A stretch of 19,295 bases of DNA. It comes from Glaciecola sp964643575. GTDB taxonomy: Bacteria; Pseudomonadota; Gammaproteobacteria; Enterobacterales; Alteromonadaceae. The stretch's first letter is position 1. Each line of letters starts with the position of its first letter. The notes beneath the pieces were generated by a model. That model ran no database searches, was not told where the DNA came from, and saw only the letters and a program-made list of their open reading frames with translations. The stretch lies in assembly GCA_964643575.1 (NCBI GenBank), contig CAZXTD010000071.1, forward strand, positions 1-19,295, read 5' to 3'. This document shows, piece by piece, positions 6,660-15,423 of this stretch. Made by a program: the position numbers and the translations under genes.

Positions 6660-7424
6660 ATGAATTCTTCTTTTGCAATTGTTACCGGCGGATGCTCTGG
6701 CCTAGGACAAGCCACTACTAAAGCACTATTAGCAGGAGGTTGGCAGGTTTGTATTTTTGACGTTAATGCTGATAGAGGCGACGATATTGCAAAAAGCATG
6801 AGTGAAGAACACTGTAGTTTTGAACACGTCGATGTGACCGATGCTGCAAGTGTGCAAAAAGCGGTAGATAAACATGCTACAAAGCAAATCCGATTATTAG
6901 TGAACTGCGCAGGCATCGCACCCGCAAAACGCACCTTAAATAGAGACGGCGAAGCAATGCCGCTAGAAGATTTTAGTCGCACTATTAATATAAACCTAAT
7001 TGGTTCATTTAACGTCGCTCGCTTAGTTGCCGCGGCAATGGCAAAAAATGAACCCATGGATGCTGATGGCAATAGAGGTGCAATTATTAACACTGCCTCT
7101 GTTGCTGGATATGAAGGACAAATTGGTCAAACCGCTTATGCGGCAAGTAAAGCAGGCTTAATTGGCTTGAGCTTGCCCATGGCGCGTGATTTAGCGCCGC
7201 TGGGCATTCGCGTAAACACTATCGCCCCAGGCATAATGGGCACACCTATGTTGCTCGCGATGCCTGAAAACGTGCAAGAGGCGTTAGCAAGTAACGTGCA
7301 GTTTCCTAAAAGATTAGGCTTACCTGAAGAGTTTGGCAAGCTGGTGATTCACATTAGCGAAAACACTTATATAAATGGTGAAACCATACGTTTAGATGGT
7401 GGATTAAGAATGCCTCCTAAGTAA
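6660..7424 (+). CDS. SDR-family 3-hydroxyacyl-CoA dehydrogenase, HSD17B10 type
   Basis: This 254-residue short-chain dehydrogenase closely resembles mitochondrial HSD17B10 (type II 3-hydroxyacyl-CoA dehydrogenase). It has the nucleotide-binding TGGCSGLG (9-16), Asp34 at the end of the second strand favouring NAD over NADP, NCAG (82-85), the catalytic Ser147 in NTAS, Tyr160-xxx-Lys164 in YAASK, and family-typical stretches such as ARDLAPLGIRV, APGIMGTP and the C-terminal GETIRLDGGLRM. The likely role is oxidation of short or branched 3-hydroxyacyl-CoA, as in isoleucine or fatty acid breakdown; the exact substrate is inferred. TTAGGA precedes the ATG at good spacing. No beta-oxidation genes neighbour it. 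It converges on the Lon-like gene, with 13 bases between the stops. Confidence 0.88.
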   Translation: MNSSFAIVTGGCSGLGQATTKALLAGGWQVCIFDVNADRGDDIAKSMSEEHCSFEHVDVTDAASVQKAVDKHATKQIRLLVNCAGIAPAKRTLNRDGEAMPLEDFSRTININLIGSFNVARLVAAAMAKNEPMDADGNRGAIINTASVAGYEGQIGQTAYAASKAGLIGLSLPMARDLAPLGIRVNTIAPGIMGTPMLLAMPENVQEALASNVQFPKRLGLPEEFGKLVIHISENTYINGETIRLDGGLRMPPK

Positions 7425-7437
7425 TAGGGGCTGTGCC

Positions 7438-9879
7438 TTATTCTTCAGGCGCCCCATTTACAACATTCGCAATAGCATACAAACGCGATATGGCTAAGTC
7501 GTGCACACTGTGTTTGGGGTAACGCCCTCGCGCACTCAAATCTCCCGCCACTTTTTGCATCAAAACCGCAATGGCATCGTCTACACATTTTGCCGCATAT
7601 ATATGAAAGCGCCCTGCCTCTACTGCGCTTTTTACCGCGTCGTTCAGCATCAAATTAACGTAGTTTGATTGCGGGATAACAACACCTTGTTGACCATTTA
7701 AGCCGCGGCTTTGGCAAAGCGTAAAATAGCCTTCTATTTTTTCATTAATGCCGCCAACCGCTTGTACTTCGCCAAGTTGGTTAATTGAACCTGTTACTGC
7801 AATACCTTGGTTGATGGGCACGTCGGTAAGTGCAGAGATTAAGGCGATAAGTTCAGCCAAAGATGCGCTGTCTCCATCTATATATCCATACGATTGCTCC
7901 AAAGCTATGTTGGCAGACAGGGTTAAAGGGAAAGATTGTGCGTATTTATTGCCTAAGTAGCCGGTTAACAATAAAACACCTTTTGAATGAATCGGCTGAC
8001 CGAGTTCAACCTCGCGTTCTATATCGACCACACCATTTGAACCGGCATAAACCGTTGCTGTAACTCTTGCCGGCGTGCCAAAGGTGGTATCACCAATTTC
8101 TAGTACAGTGAGGCCGTTCAAAGTGCCAACTGCTTTACCATCGGTACTAATTAATACGTGACCTTCTTGAATATCGAGTAAGAAGGTGTCGCTCACTCGG
8201 CCCGAGCGATGTTTTTTAGCAATGAGTGCTTGGTCAATATGGGCTTTTTGCAACACATTTTCATTAGCTTGCTTGCAATAAAAGTGCGCCTCGTTAAGTA
8301 GCTCAATCACGTCGGCAAACTTTGCACTCAGCTTACTTTGGTGCTCGGCTTGGCGAAGGCTATATCTTATCAGTTCTGCCATTGCGTGTTGTTCTACGCT
8401 GGCTAAACCCACGGTTTCGGCCTGCAAATTTACGCGTGCAACAAAGTGATTTAAGTTGGTTTGATTAAAATCTATTTCATGATCAAAATCTACCAAGACT
8501 CTAAACAACTCAGTAAACTCAGGGTCGTAATCTTGAAGGGTGTAGTATAAGTCTCTTGAACCTAGCAAAATGACTTTGAGTTTTAAGTTAATAGGCTCTG
8601 GCATTTGTGTGATTGAGTTAACCATGCCAACATCTTGTTGAGGTAAGTCGAGCCTAAGTTTAGAGAACTTAAGTGCCAGTTTGAGGGCCTCCCAAACTTG
8701 ATGGTGGTCGAGCACTTTGTCTGCATCCAACACCAAGTAACCACCATTGGCTTTGTGCATAGCACCTGCTGTAATCATACGATAATTGGTATAAACACTG
8801 CCTTGCACGCTGGTATATTCAATTTTACCAAACAAGTTTTGGTAGGTTGGGTTTGGCTCGTAAATAAGTGGCGCGCTTGCCTCTGGTTTATTGGCAACCA
8901 AAACGTTAGGTAAATAGGTATCAATAAACAAAGCGCGCTTGTCATACTCGTCAGACTTATCCTCTTTACCTTCAATCACTAAGGTTTCGATAACGGTATC
9001 TATAAGGTGGTGTTTTAATTGCCTCAAGTATTTCAGTATGGCGATGTTGTCATTGTACTCACGCTCTAAGTCTTTTAACAAAGGCCGAATGCCCTGCTCT
9101 ACCGTTTCTTGCTTGAGTGCTTTTTGTTGTTCCGCACTTTCTCTTTGCCATGTTGGCAGCTCCAACAGTGACTCACTCAAGAGCTCTTCTAGATTATCAA
9201 TAATATCGTAGTAGTGTTGGCGGTCTATATCAGTTTTACTGGTAAACTCAGCGTCGTTGAGTGGCTTGCCATCAATAATCGGGGCAAAGCTAATGCTGTT
9301 GCCTTCTTCAATAAGTGCGATACTTTTGTCGTTGGCTAATTTTTCAACTTTATCGATGGCTGCATCATACTTTTGATCAAAATGGCGAGTAATACTAGCC
9401 TTTTTGCGCTGAAAGCCTGGGTTTTCAAATACCGCCGGAAATGTCGCTAAAATTTCATCAATCAGATTTTCGATGTCTTCGACCAGCTTTTTACTCATCC
9501 CAGCGGGCAAAGCTAACGCGATAGGCTCGCGTTCGTTTTCTAAATTGTTTAAATAGCACCAATCTTGCAACTGAGAGGCGTTGTTGCCAGCCACACCTTG
9601 CTCAAGCGAACAATGGTTTTTAATATATTCGTTAACGAGAGTATGACGGCCCGTTGCCTGCTCACCCATCACATATAAATTGTAGCCCAAGGTGTCAACA
9701 CCCAGACCAAAACTAAGCGCATTTTTGGCGCGGTCTTGGCCAATAAGTGAATGACTTTGAAGCTTTGCATCGTATGCCATTTCTAACATGTCTGATGATA
9801 CTGCCACATCGAGCTGATTGGGGAGCAATTTGAGCTGATTAGTGGCTTTTTCAAGCGAAGATTGAGAGCTGTCCGACAT
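7438..9879 (-). CDS. Lon-like ATP-dependent protease (AAA_32 / LonB-YcbZ type)
   Basis: This 813-residue protein belongs to the family with an atypical N-terminal AAA region and a C-terminal Lon serine protease domain, related to E. coli YcbZ but longer and with a nucleotide-binding loop. The P-loop reads GEQATGRHT (72-80), with Arg where classical Walker A has Lys; I recall similar GRH-type loops in proteobacterial relatives. A coiled, charged middle region (about 150-320) is followed by a Walker B-like LVLDAD. The protease dyad is Ser671 in DGDSAS and Lys714 in GGINEK, a 43-residue spacing as in E. coli Lon (S679/K722). It lacks Lon's N-terminal substrate domain. The ATG at 9879 follows AGGA closely. 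It is a single-gene unit; its substrates are unknown. Confidence 0.9.
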   Translation of the reverse strand: MSDSSQSSLEKATNQLKLLPNQLDVAVSSDMLEMAYDAKLQSHSLIGQDRAKNALSFGLGVDTLGYNLYVMGEQATGRHTLVNEYIKNHCSLEQGVAGNNASQLQDWCYLNNLENEREPIALALPAGMSKKLVEDIENLIDEILATFPAVFENPGFQRKKASITRHFDQKYDAAIDKVEKLANDKSIALIEEGNSISFAPIIDGKPLNDAEFTSKTDIDRQHYYDIIDNLEELLSESLLELPTWQRESAEQQKALKQETVEQGIRPLLKDLEREYNDNIAILKYLRQLKHHLIDTVIETLVIEGKEDKSDEYDKRALFIDTYLPNVLVANKPEASAPLIYEPNPTYQNLFGKIEYTSVQGSVYTNYRMITAGAMHKANGGYLVLDADKVLDHHQVWEALKLALKFSKLRLDLPQQDVGMVNSITQMPEPINLKLKVILLGSRDLYYTLQDYDPEFTELFRVLVDFDHEIDFNQTNLNHFVARVNLQAETVGLASVEQHAMAELIRYSLRQAEHQSKLSAKFADVIELLNEAHFYCKQANENVLQKAHIDQALIAKKHRSGRVSDTFLLDIQEGHVLISTDGKAVGTLNGLTVLEIGDTTFGTPARVTATVYAGSNGVVDIEREVELGQPIHSKGVLLLTGYLGNKYAQSFPLTLSANIALEQSYGYIDGDSASLAELIALISALTDVPINQGIAVTGSINQLGEVQAVGGINEKIEGYFTLCQSRGLNGQQGVVIPQSNYVNLMLNDAVKSAVEAGRFHIYAAKCVDDAIAVLMQKVAGDLSARGRYPKHSVHDLAISRLYAIANVVNGAPEE

Positions 9880-10227
9880 TTATCCTAACTGCATTTTGAA
9901 ATCTATTTTTTTGTTAGTGTACAGCAAAAATTGATGAGTTACACAAAGCAAATAGGCATCATAAATCGCGAACTATTTTAGACACATTCGCATTTTACTT
10001 TTCTTAGATTTAAGCATGGCTTTGCAATAGACGATTAAGATTATTAGCGGGGTTTAATAAAATCATAGTTATTTTTGGCTAATTGCGCTTTTCGCCTTGT
10101 TCCAAGTCAGTATTACACGTTATTCTATAAGGCTATGTATGAGCAATAGGCGCATGCTGAACCGTCAGCATCTGTGCATATTACCCTGCAATACGATTAA
10201 CAACAAAACGATGAGAATTAAGAGTCG
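9880..10227. other. Divergent intergenic region between the Lon-like gene and leuS
   Basis: These 348 bases must hold both divergent promoters. I see only weak candidates: on the plus strand, TTGTTC followed at 18 bases by TATTCT (about 10108-10137), and on the minus strand, a TACACT -10 without a good -35. A hairpin with a 7-base-pair stem, ATGCTGA-ACCG-TCAGCAT (10154-10171), sits in the presumed leuS leader; no T-run follows, so it is not an intrinsic terminator. I see no coding frame or T-box-like leader. Confidence 0.5.
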
Positions 10228-12855
10228 ATGGTAAAGCCTGAAGTAAACGAAAATAGCGAACAAAACCAATATGATCCGCAGCAAGTTGAGGCAGCGGCGC
10301 AGTCTCTGTGGCAATCTTCAAAGGTATTTGAAGTAGAAGCCGACGAAAGCAAAGAAAAGTTTTATTGCCTGTGTATGTTCCCTTACCCGAGCGGTCGTTT
10401 ACATATGGGGCATGTTCGCAATTACACCATTGGTGATGTTGTGAGTCGTTTTCAGCGTATGCAAGGCAAAAATGTATTGCAACCTATGGGCTGGGACGCG
10501 TTTGGCCTACCCGCAGAAAACGCAGCCATTAACAACAACAGCGTGCCTGCTAAGTGGACCCTGCAAAACATTGATTACATGAAAAATCAATTGCACGCGC
10601 TTGGCTTTGGCTACGATTGGCGCCGCGAAGTCACCACCTGCAAACCCGACTATTACCAATGGGAGCAGTGGTTTTTTACCCGTTTGTTTGAAAAAGGCCT
10701 GGTGTACAAAAAGAATGCTACCGTCAACTGGGATCCTATTGACCAAACCGTACTTGCTAATGAGCAAGTGGTAGACGGCAAAGGATGGCGCTCGGGTGCA
10801 GTGGTAGAACAAAAAGAAATTCCGCAGTGGTTCATCAAAATTACCGATTATGCCGACCAACTACTTGATGACCTTGACCAATTAGAAGACTGGCCAGCAC
10901 AAGTTAAAACAGCCCAGCGCAACTGGATTGGCCGCTCTGAAGGTGTCGACATTAGCTTTGATTTACCTGAAGCTGTCGCAGGTGTTGAACAACTCGAAGT
11001 TTACACAACTCGTCCCGACACTTTGTATGGTGCAACTTATTTAGCCATTGCTGCAGGTCACCCTATTGCATTATCGTTAGCAGATAACAACCCCGAAATA
11101 GCCGCGTTTGTTGAAGAATGTAAGCACACAAAAACCACTGAAGCCGACATGGCAACAATGGAAAAGAAAGGCTTAGCCACCGGGTTAACTGCCACGCATC
11201 CCTTAACTGGCGAGGCCCTACCTATTTGGATAGCTAACTTTGTACTAATGGGCTACGGCTCAGGCGCCGTAATGTCTGTACCTGCGCACGACCAGCGCGA
11301 CTGGGAATTTGCGACTAAGTATGATTTACCCATCATTCAGGTTGTTGAGATTAAAGAAGGCGACGAAGCGGATATTTCAAAAGCGGCATATGCCGAGAAA
11401 AACACCTTGGTCAATTCGCAAGAATATACAGGTTTAAGTTTTGAAGACGGCTTTAACGCCATTGCCGATAAAATTGAAAGCATGGGCAAAGGTAAAAAAA
11501 CCGTCAATTACCGTTTGCGTGATTGGGGTGTTTCGCGTCAACGTTATTGGGGCGCGCCTATTCCTATCGTAAACGATGCAGAAGGCAACGCACATGCCGT
11601 TAACGAAAAAGACTTACCTGTAATATTGCCAACCGACGTTGTAATGGACGGCGTAACCTCGCCCATAAAGTCGGACCCTGAGTGGGCAAAAGCTGAACAT
11701 AACGGTCAAGCTGTGACGCGCGAAACCGATACTTTCGATACCTTTATGGAGTCATCTTGGTACTACGCGCGTTATGCTTCAGCACCTAATGACGCTATGC
11801 TCAATCCCGCAGAGGCTAACTACTGGTTACCTGCCGACCAATACATTGGTGGTATCGAACACGCTATATTGCACCTTCTTTACGCGCGCTTTTTCCATAA
11901 GTTATTACGCGACGAAGGTTTAGTAGACAGCGACGAGCCATTCAAGCGTTTGTTGTGTCAAGGAATGGTGTTATCTGACGCATTTTACAGTACAGACCCA
12001 AGCGGCAAAGAGATATGGCATAATCCAAGCGATTTAGAGATCGTCCGTGACGAAAAGGGTCAAATTGAAAGTGCAGTGGTAGCCGAGACTCAAGAGCCAG
12101 TGGTTCACGCTGGTAAAATAAAAATGAGTAAGTCAAAAAATAATGGCATCGACCCACAATCAGTCATTGACTTGTATGGTGCAGATACCATTCGTTTGTA
12201 TACCATGTTTGCGTCTCCTCCAGAGCAAGACTTGGAGTGGACCGAAACGGCTGTAGAAGGTGCAAATCGATTCTTACGTCGTTTTTGGCGTTTAGCGACT
12301 GAGCATTTAGCGAGCAATTTAAAGCACGCTAACCCTTATGATACAAAGACGCTCACTAAAGACCAAAAAGCATTACGTCTTAACATTCACTCATGCATTC
12401 AAAAAGTGACAGACGATATTATGCGTCGTCAAACTTTTAATACAGCAATCGCGAAACTCATGGAGTTGTTGAACGCCTTGCAAAAGCATGAATACAAAGA
12501 TGCCGCTGATTTCGCCCTAATGGACGAAGCTATCATCGCGATGATAAAAATGCTTAACCCTATAACGCCGCATATTTGTGAAGCCTTATGGGAACAATTT
12601 GCGCAGGCACAGCCCTTGCAAACAGCAATGTGGCCAAGCTTTGACCCCGCGGCCCTAGTGCAAGATGAAAAGCTAATTATTGTACAGGTTAATGGTAAAT
12701 TGCGCGCCAAACTTACCGTTGCCGCAGACATTGCAAAAGAAGCACTCGAGTCGATAGCGCTAGAGCACGAAAACGTGCAATCGTTTATTGAAGGCAAACA
12801 AGTTCGCAAGGTCATTGTAGTACCTGGCAAACTCGTCAATATAGTGGCTAATTAA
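10228..12855 (+). CDS. leuS: Leucyl-tRNA synthetase
   Basis: LeuS is a cytoplasmic class I aminoacyl-tRNA synthetase that charges tRNA-Leu. The 875-residue product has the HIGH signature as HMGH (59-62), the CP1 editing domain with the Thr-rich TTRPDT (260-265), the DWGVSRQRYWG block, KMSKS (632-636), and the C-terminal anticodon-binding domain ending VNGKLRAKL...KVIVVPGKLVNIV. It is about 15 residues longer than E. coli LeuS (860), mainly at the N-terminus. The ATG at 10228 has GAGAATTAAGAG upstream, a modest ribosome binding site. Its stop shares one base with the lptE start (TAATG), and it heads the eight-gene plus-strand operon. A tRNA-Leu(GAG), one of its substrates, lies at the left edge of this window. 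Confidence 0.98.
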   Translation: MVKPEVNENSEQNQYDPQQVEAAAQSLWQSSKVFEVEADESKEKFYCLCMFPYPSGRLHMGHVRNYTIGDVVSRFQRMQGKNVLQPMGWDAFGLPAENAAINNNSVPAKWTLQNIDYMKNQLHALGFGYDWRREVTTCKPDYYQWEQWFFTRLFEKGLVYKKNATVNWDPIDQTVLANEQVVDGKGWRSGAVVEQKEIPQWFIKITDYADQLLDDLDQLEDWPAQVKTAQRNWIGRSEGVDISFDLPEAVAGVEQLEVYTTRPDTLYGATYLAIAAGHPIALSLADNNPEIAAFVEECKHTKTTEADMATMEKKGLATGLTATHPLTGEALPIWIANFVLMGYGSGAVMSVPAHDQRDWEFATKYDLPIIQVVEIKEGDEADISKAAYAEKNTLVNSQEYTGLSFEDGFNAIADKIESMGKGKKTVNYRLRDWGVSRQRYWGAPIPIVNDAEGNAHAVNEKDLPVILPTDVVMDGVTSPIKSDPEWAKAEHNGQAVTRETDTFDTFMESSWYYARYASAPNDAMLNPAEANYWLPADQYIGGIEHAILHLLYARFFHKLLRDEGLVDSDEPFKRLLCQGMVLSDAFYSTDPSGKEIWHNPSDLEIVRDEKGQIESAVVAETQEPVVHAGKIKMSKSKNNGIDPQSVIDLYGADTIRLYTMFASPPEQDLEWTETAVEGANRFLRRFWRLATEHLASNLKHANPYDTKTLTKDQKALRLNIHSCIQKVTDDIMRRQTFNTAIAKLMELLNALQKHEYKDAADFALMDEAIIAMIKMLNPITPHICEALWEQFAQAQPLQTAMWPSFDPAALVQDEKLIIVQVNGKLRAKLTVAADIAKEALESIALEHENVQSFIEGKQVRKVIVVPGKLVNIVAN

Positions 12856-13460
12856 TGGATAGCATTTTGCCTAAGAAAAACCTGTTTAAGTATATTACGC
12901 TTTGCATTTTAGTTTTGGGCATAAGCGCTTGTGGCTTTCAGCTGAGGGGTTCACAAACCTTGCCCACAAGTTTGACGCAGGTGCTAATAAATGCGCCATT
13001 GCAATATTCGCCATTATCACGAGCCTTGCAAAAGCGACTACCTGTTTACCAACTAACGGGCATTATTAACCCTGCCAAAGCAACCATAAACCAAGCAAAT
13101 GAGTCAGGCAATCAAGATTCTCTGCAAAAAACCGTGGTGATACAACTTAGTCCTGAGCAGTTTGAACGCCGCTTACTGTCTGTTTTTACAACGGGGCAAG
13201 TGGCTGAATATGAACTATTGTACACGGTGAATTATTCCGTTGTTTTTCCGGGTGCAGACGCCATCAGTAATTCATTAACGGTATCGAGAGAGTATCAAGA
13301 TGACCCCGATCAAATATTGGCAAAGTCACGAGAATTAAATTTAGTATTAGCTGAATTGAGAAATGAGTCTGCCGACCGTATTATTAGGCTACTCTCGAGC
13401 CAATATCAACTTGCACAAGCACAAACCACAAGCAACAGCAACGCGAACGCGAGCAACTAA
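12855..13460 (+). CDS. lptE: LPS-assembly lipoprotein LptE
   Basis: LptE is the outer-membrane lipoprotein that plugs the LptD barrel and helps insert LPS at the cell surface. The 201-residue product starts with Lys residues and a hydrophobic helix, then a lipobox LGISAC with the lipidated Cys26, directly followed by the family-typical GFQLRG and LP..L..V. Like E. coli LptE (193 residues) it has the TAEYEL/VAEYEL-type segment and ends in a low-complexity tail, here rich in Asn, Ala and Ser. The ATG overlaps the leuS stop by one base, and holA begins immediately after its stop, so translational coupling is likely. Confidence 0.94.
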   Translation: MDSILPKKNLFKYITLCILVLGISACGFQLRGSQTLPTSLTQVLINAPLQYSPLSRALQKRLPVYQLTGIINPAKATINQANESGNQDSLQKTVVIQLSPEQFERRLLSVFTTGQVAEYELLYTVNYSVVFPGADAISNSLTVSREYQDDPDQILAKSRELNLVLAELRNESADRIIRLLSSQYQLAQAQTTSNSNANASN

Positions 13461-14500
13461 ATGCAGATTAAAGCTTTCGATTTTGAACGCCAACTTAGCA
13501 ACAACGAGCTGCCGCCCTTTATTCTTTTATTTGGTGATGAACCTCAACAAAAGCTAGACATTGTTGACGCTGTACGTAAGAAAGCCAAAGAGGCAGGCTT
13601 TGATGAACGACAAAACTTCACCCTCGATAGCGATTTTGAGTGGTCGCAGCTTATTGATGCAATGCAAAGCATGTCTTTGTTTGCGGATAAAACCTATATC
13701 GAACTCAATATGCCGAGCCCTAAACCTGGCACCGCCGGTGCAAAACAGCTTTTAGAAATTGCACAAATGCAAAACCCCGAAGTCGTGTTATTGATTAACG
13801 GCCCCAAAGCAGGCAAAGATGTGCAAAAAACGAAGTGGTTTTCTGCGCTGGCGAATGTTGGTTGGTTTTGTCACGTATACGAGTTACAAAACAATCAATT
13901 GCATACTTGGCTGGCAGCAAAAGCGAATCAGCTCAATTTACATATATCCCAAGCAGCCATCTCAATGGTTGCGGATATGTGTGAAGGCAATATTATGGCC
14001 GGCCGGCAAGAGCTCGAAAAAATGCGCTTGCAACACAGTCCCGAGCAAGTAATAGATGTAGAAGATGTGACGCGAGCAATGGTGCAGCAATCACGCTACT
14101 CAGTTTATCAATTTACCGATGAAGNNNNNNNNNNGTGCTAGCTGGCAATATTAGTAAAGCCATTAAAATGCTAATCAGACTCGAAGATGAAGGTATTGAA
14201 CCGGTAGTGATTTTGTGGAGTTTAGTTAACGAGGCGCAGACCATTAGCAAATTATTGGATATGCAAGCTGCAACCGGACGTGTAGATTATCGAGCCTTAC
14301 GTATATGGCCAAATAAACAAGCTTTGTATCAGCAAGCCATTGCACGCTTAACAATACCCGACATGCAAGCATTATCAGCTAAGCTCAGCGAAGCTGACAT
14401 ACAGTTTAAGTCAGCGTTCGTCGCTAAACCATATGTGGTGCTAAGTCATCTTGCACTTATGTTTATGCCCACAAACTTACACACATTTGATTTTGCATAA
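13461..14500 (+). CDS. holA: DNA polymerase III delta subunit, interrupted by assembly gap
   Basis: HolA is the clamp-loader subunit that opens the beta sliding clamp. The N-terminal part (221 full codons, up to 14123) carries the family start ending LLFGDEPQQK, the LLINGPKAGKD core and a C-terminal SRYSVYQFTDE. After 10 N the protein resumes at VLAGNISKAIKMLIRLEDEG and runs to a TAA at 14498. The two parts are in different frames if the N run is taken literally. Joined over a single missing codon they give about 343 residues, the E. coli HolA length, so I read this as one intact gene with a wrongly sized gap, not a frameshift. It starts directly after the lptE stop. Confidence 0.93.
14125..14134. 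other. Assembly gap (10 N) inside holA
   Basis: Ten undetermined bases. The flanking holA frames only join if the true gap length leaves remainder 2 when divided by 3, so 10 is probably filler. Alignment of the flanking residues to the HolA family suggests that about one codon is missing. Confidence 0.98.
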
Positions 14501-14536
14501 GGTGCGATATGGCTGCAGTGAAATGTGAAAGAGCAA

Positions 14537-15409
14537 ATGCTAATGATGCAGGCGATTCATTTGGCAAGCAATAATACAAAACCGGCTATTAGAGCGCTCT
14601 ATGGCGGCACTTTTGATCCGCCACATTATGGCCACCTGCATCCTTTACTCGAAACCGCAACGGCTTTATCACTTGACAACATAGAACTGCTGCCAGCCCA
14701 TGTTCCGGTGTTTAAAGACAAAGCAAGTAGTATTACGCATCGCCTAGCAATGACAGAACTGCTCGCTAAAGAAGACGCAAGGCTATCTGTGAATACGCTC
14801 GAGCTAGCACGAAACAAACCCAGCTATACTGTGGATACATTGGCGAAACTGCACGCCGAACGCAGTCAAATAGGCAATCAAACCTTAATTTTCATTATTG
14901 GTAGCGACTCTTTAAGCAATTTTCACAAATGGCATAACTGGCAAAAGGTTTTTGACTATTGTCACGTAGTCGTGATGTGCCGAGGGCTTGAAAACGCAGA
15001 AGACGAAGCACAAAAATCGTTAAGCAAGACGAACTTAAACGCGTTGTTAAATGAAGTTCCGGCGTGTTTGGCACTGAATTTGTATAATTTTCATACAAGC
15101 AGTTTGCTTTTTGACGATATTGTGCAATCAAAAANNNNNNNNNNTGATCAGAGCCGTACAGTATTATCGTCAAAACTTGCCCAAGCCGAAGCTGCTGTGC
15201 AAAATTCAATGAAAGTTAGCAGTATGGGTAGTGCGTTTAAGGAACAATTATCAGCTTCGGCCTCGGGCAAACTTTGGCTAGTGAATAATCAACAGATTGC
15301 TGTATCCTCTACCTTTGTTAGAATGCAGATTAAGCAAGGCAAAAGTATTCGAAAATGGGTGCCCAATGCTGTTGCCGATTACATAGAACAACATCAATTA
15401 TATATTTAA
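14537..15409 (+). CDS. nadD: Nicotinate-nucleotide adenylyltransferase, enlarged
   Basis: NadD transfers AMP from ATP to nicotinate mononucleotide, making deamido-NAD in NAD synthesis. The N-terminal GGTFDPPHYGHLHPL with the HxGH motif (HYGH), the IIGSDSLSNFHKWHNW block and the C-terminal SSTFVRM (matching the family's SxTxxR) are all present. The product is about 290 residues against 213 in E. coli. The excess, about 55-60 residues, lies between the family's CRR-type block and KLWL, is rich in Ser, Ala, Gln and Lys, and includes a 10-N gap. Several starts are possible: GTG 14525, and ATG 14537, 14543 or 14546. AAGAG at 14529 best suits 14543, but this is not decisive. Confidence 0.9.
   Translation: MLMMQAIHLASNNTKPAIRALYGGTFDPPHYGHLHPLLETATALSLDNIELLPAHVPVFKDKASSITHRLAMTELLAKEDARLSVNTLELARNKPSYTVDTLAKLHAERSQIGNQTLIFIIGSDSLSNFHKWHNWQKVFDYCHVVVMCRGLENAEDEAQKSLSKTNLNALLNEVPACLALNLYNFHTSSLLFDDIVQSKXXXXDQSRTVLSSKLAQAEAAVQNSMKVSSMGSAFKEQLSASASGKLWLVNNQQIAVSSTFVRMQIKQGKSIRKWVPNAVADYIEQHQLYI
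15135..15144. other. Assembly gap (10 N) inside nadD
   Basis: Ten undetermined bases within the NadD region that has no counterpart in shorter homologues. Taken literally, they keep the nadD frame open. The true length is unknown. Confidence 0.98.
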
Positions 15410-15423
15410 AAATAGGAAAACAA

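Noticed and set aside
6623..7093. 156-codon minus-strand frame opposite the SDR gene
   Set aside because: It is antisense to clearly conserved Rossmann-fold coding sequence, and its own composition is unlike a protein.
7415..7450. Possible bidirectional terminator between the convergent SDR and Lon-like genes
   Set aside because: Pairing of AATAGG with CCTTATT needs a bulge, overlaps both stop codons and has no proper T-run.
12429..12839. 136-codon minus-strand frame opposite leuS
   Set aside because: It is a shadow of the conserved LeuS C-terminal domain, with no homologous protein that I recognise.
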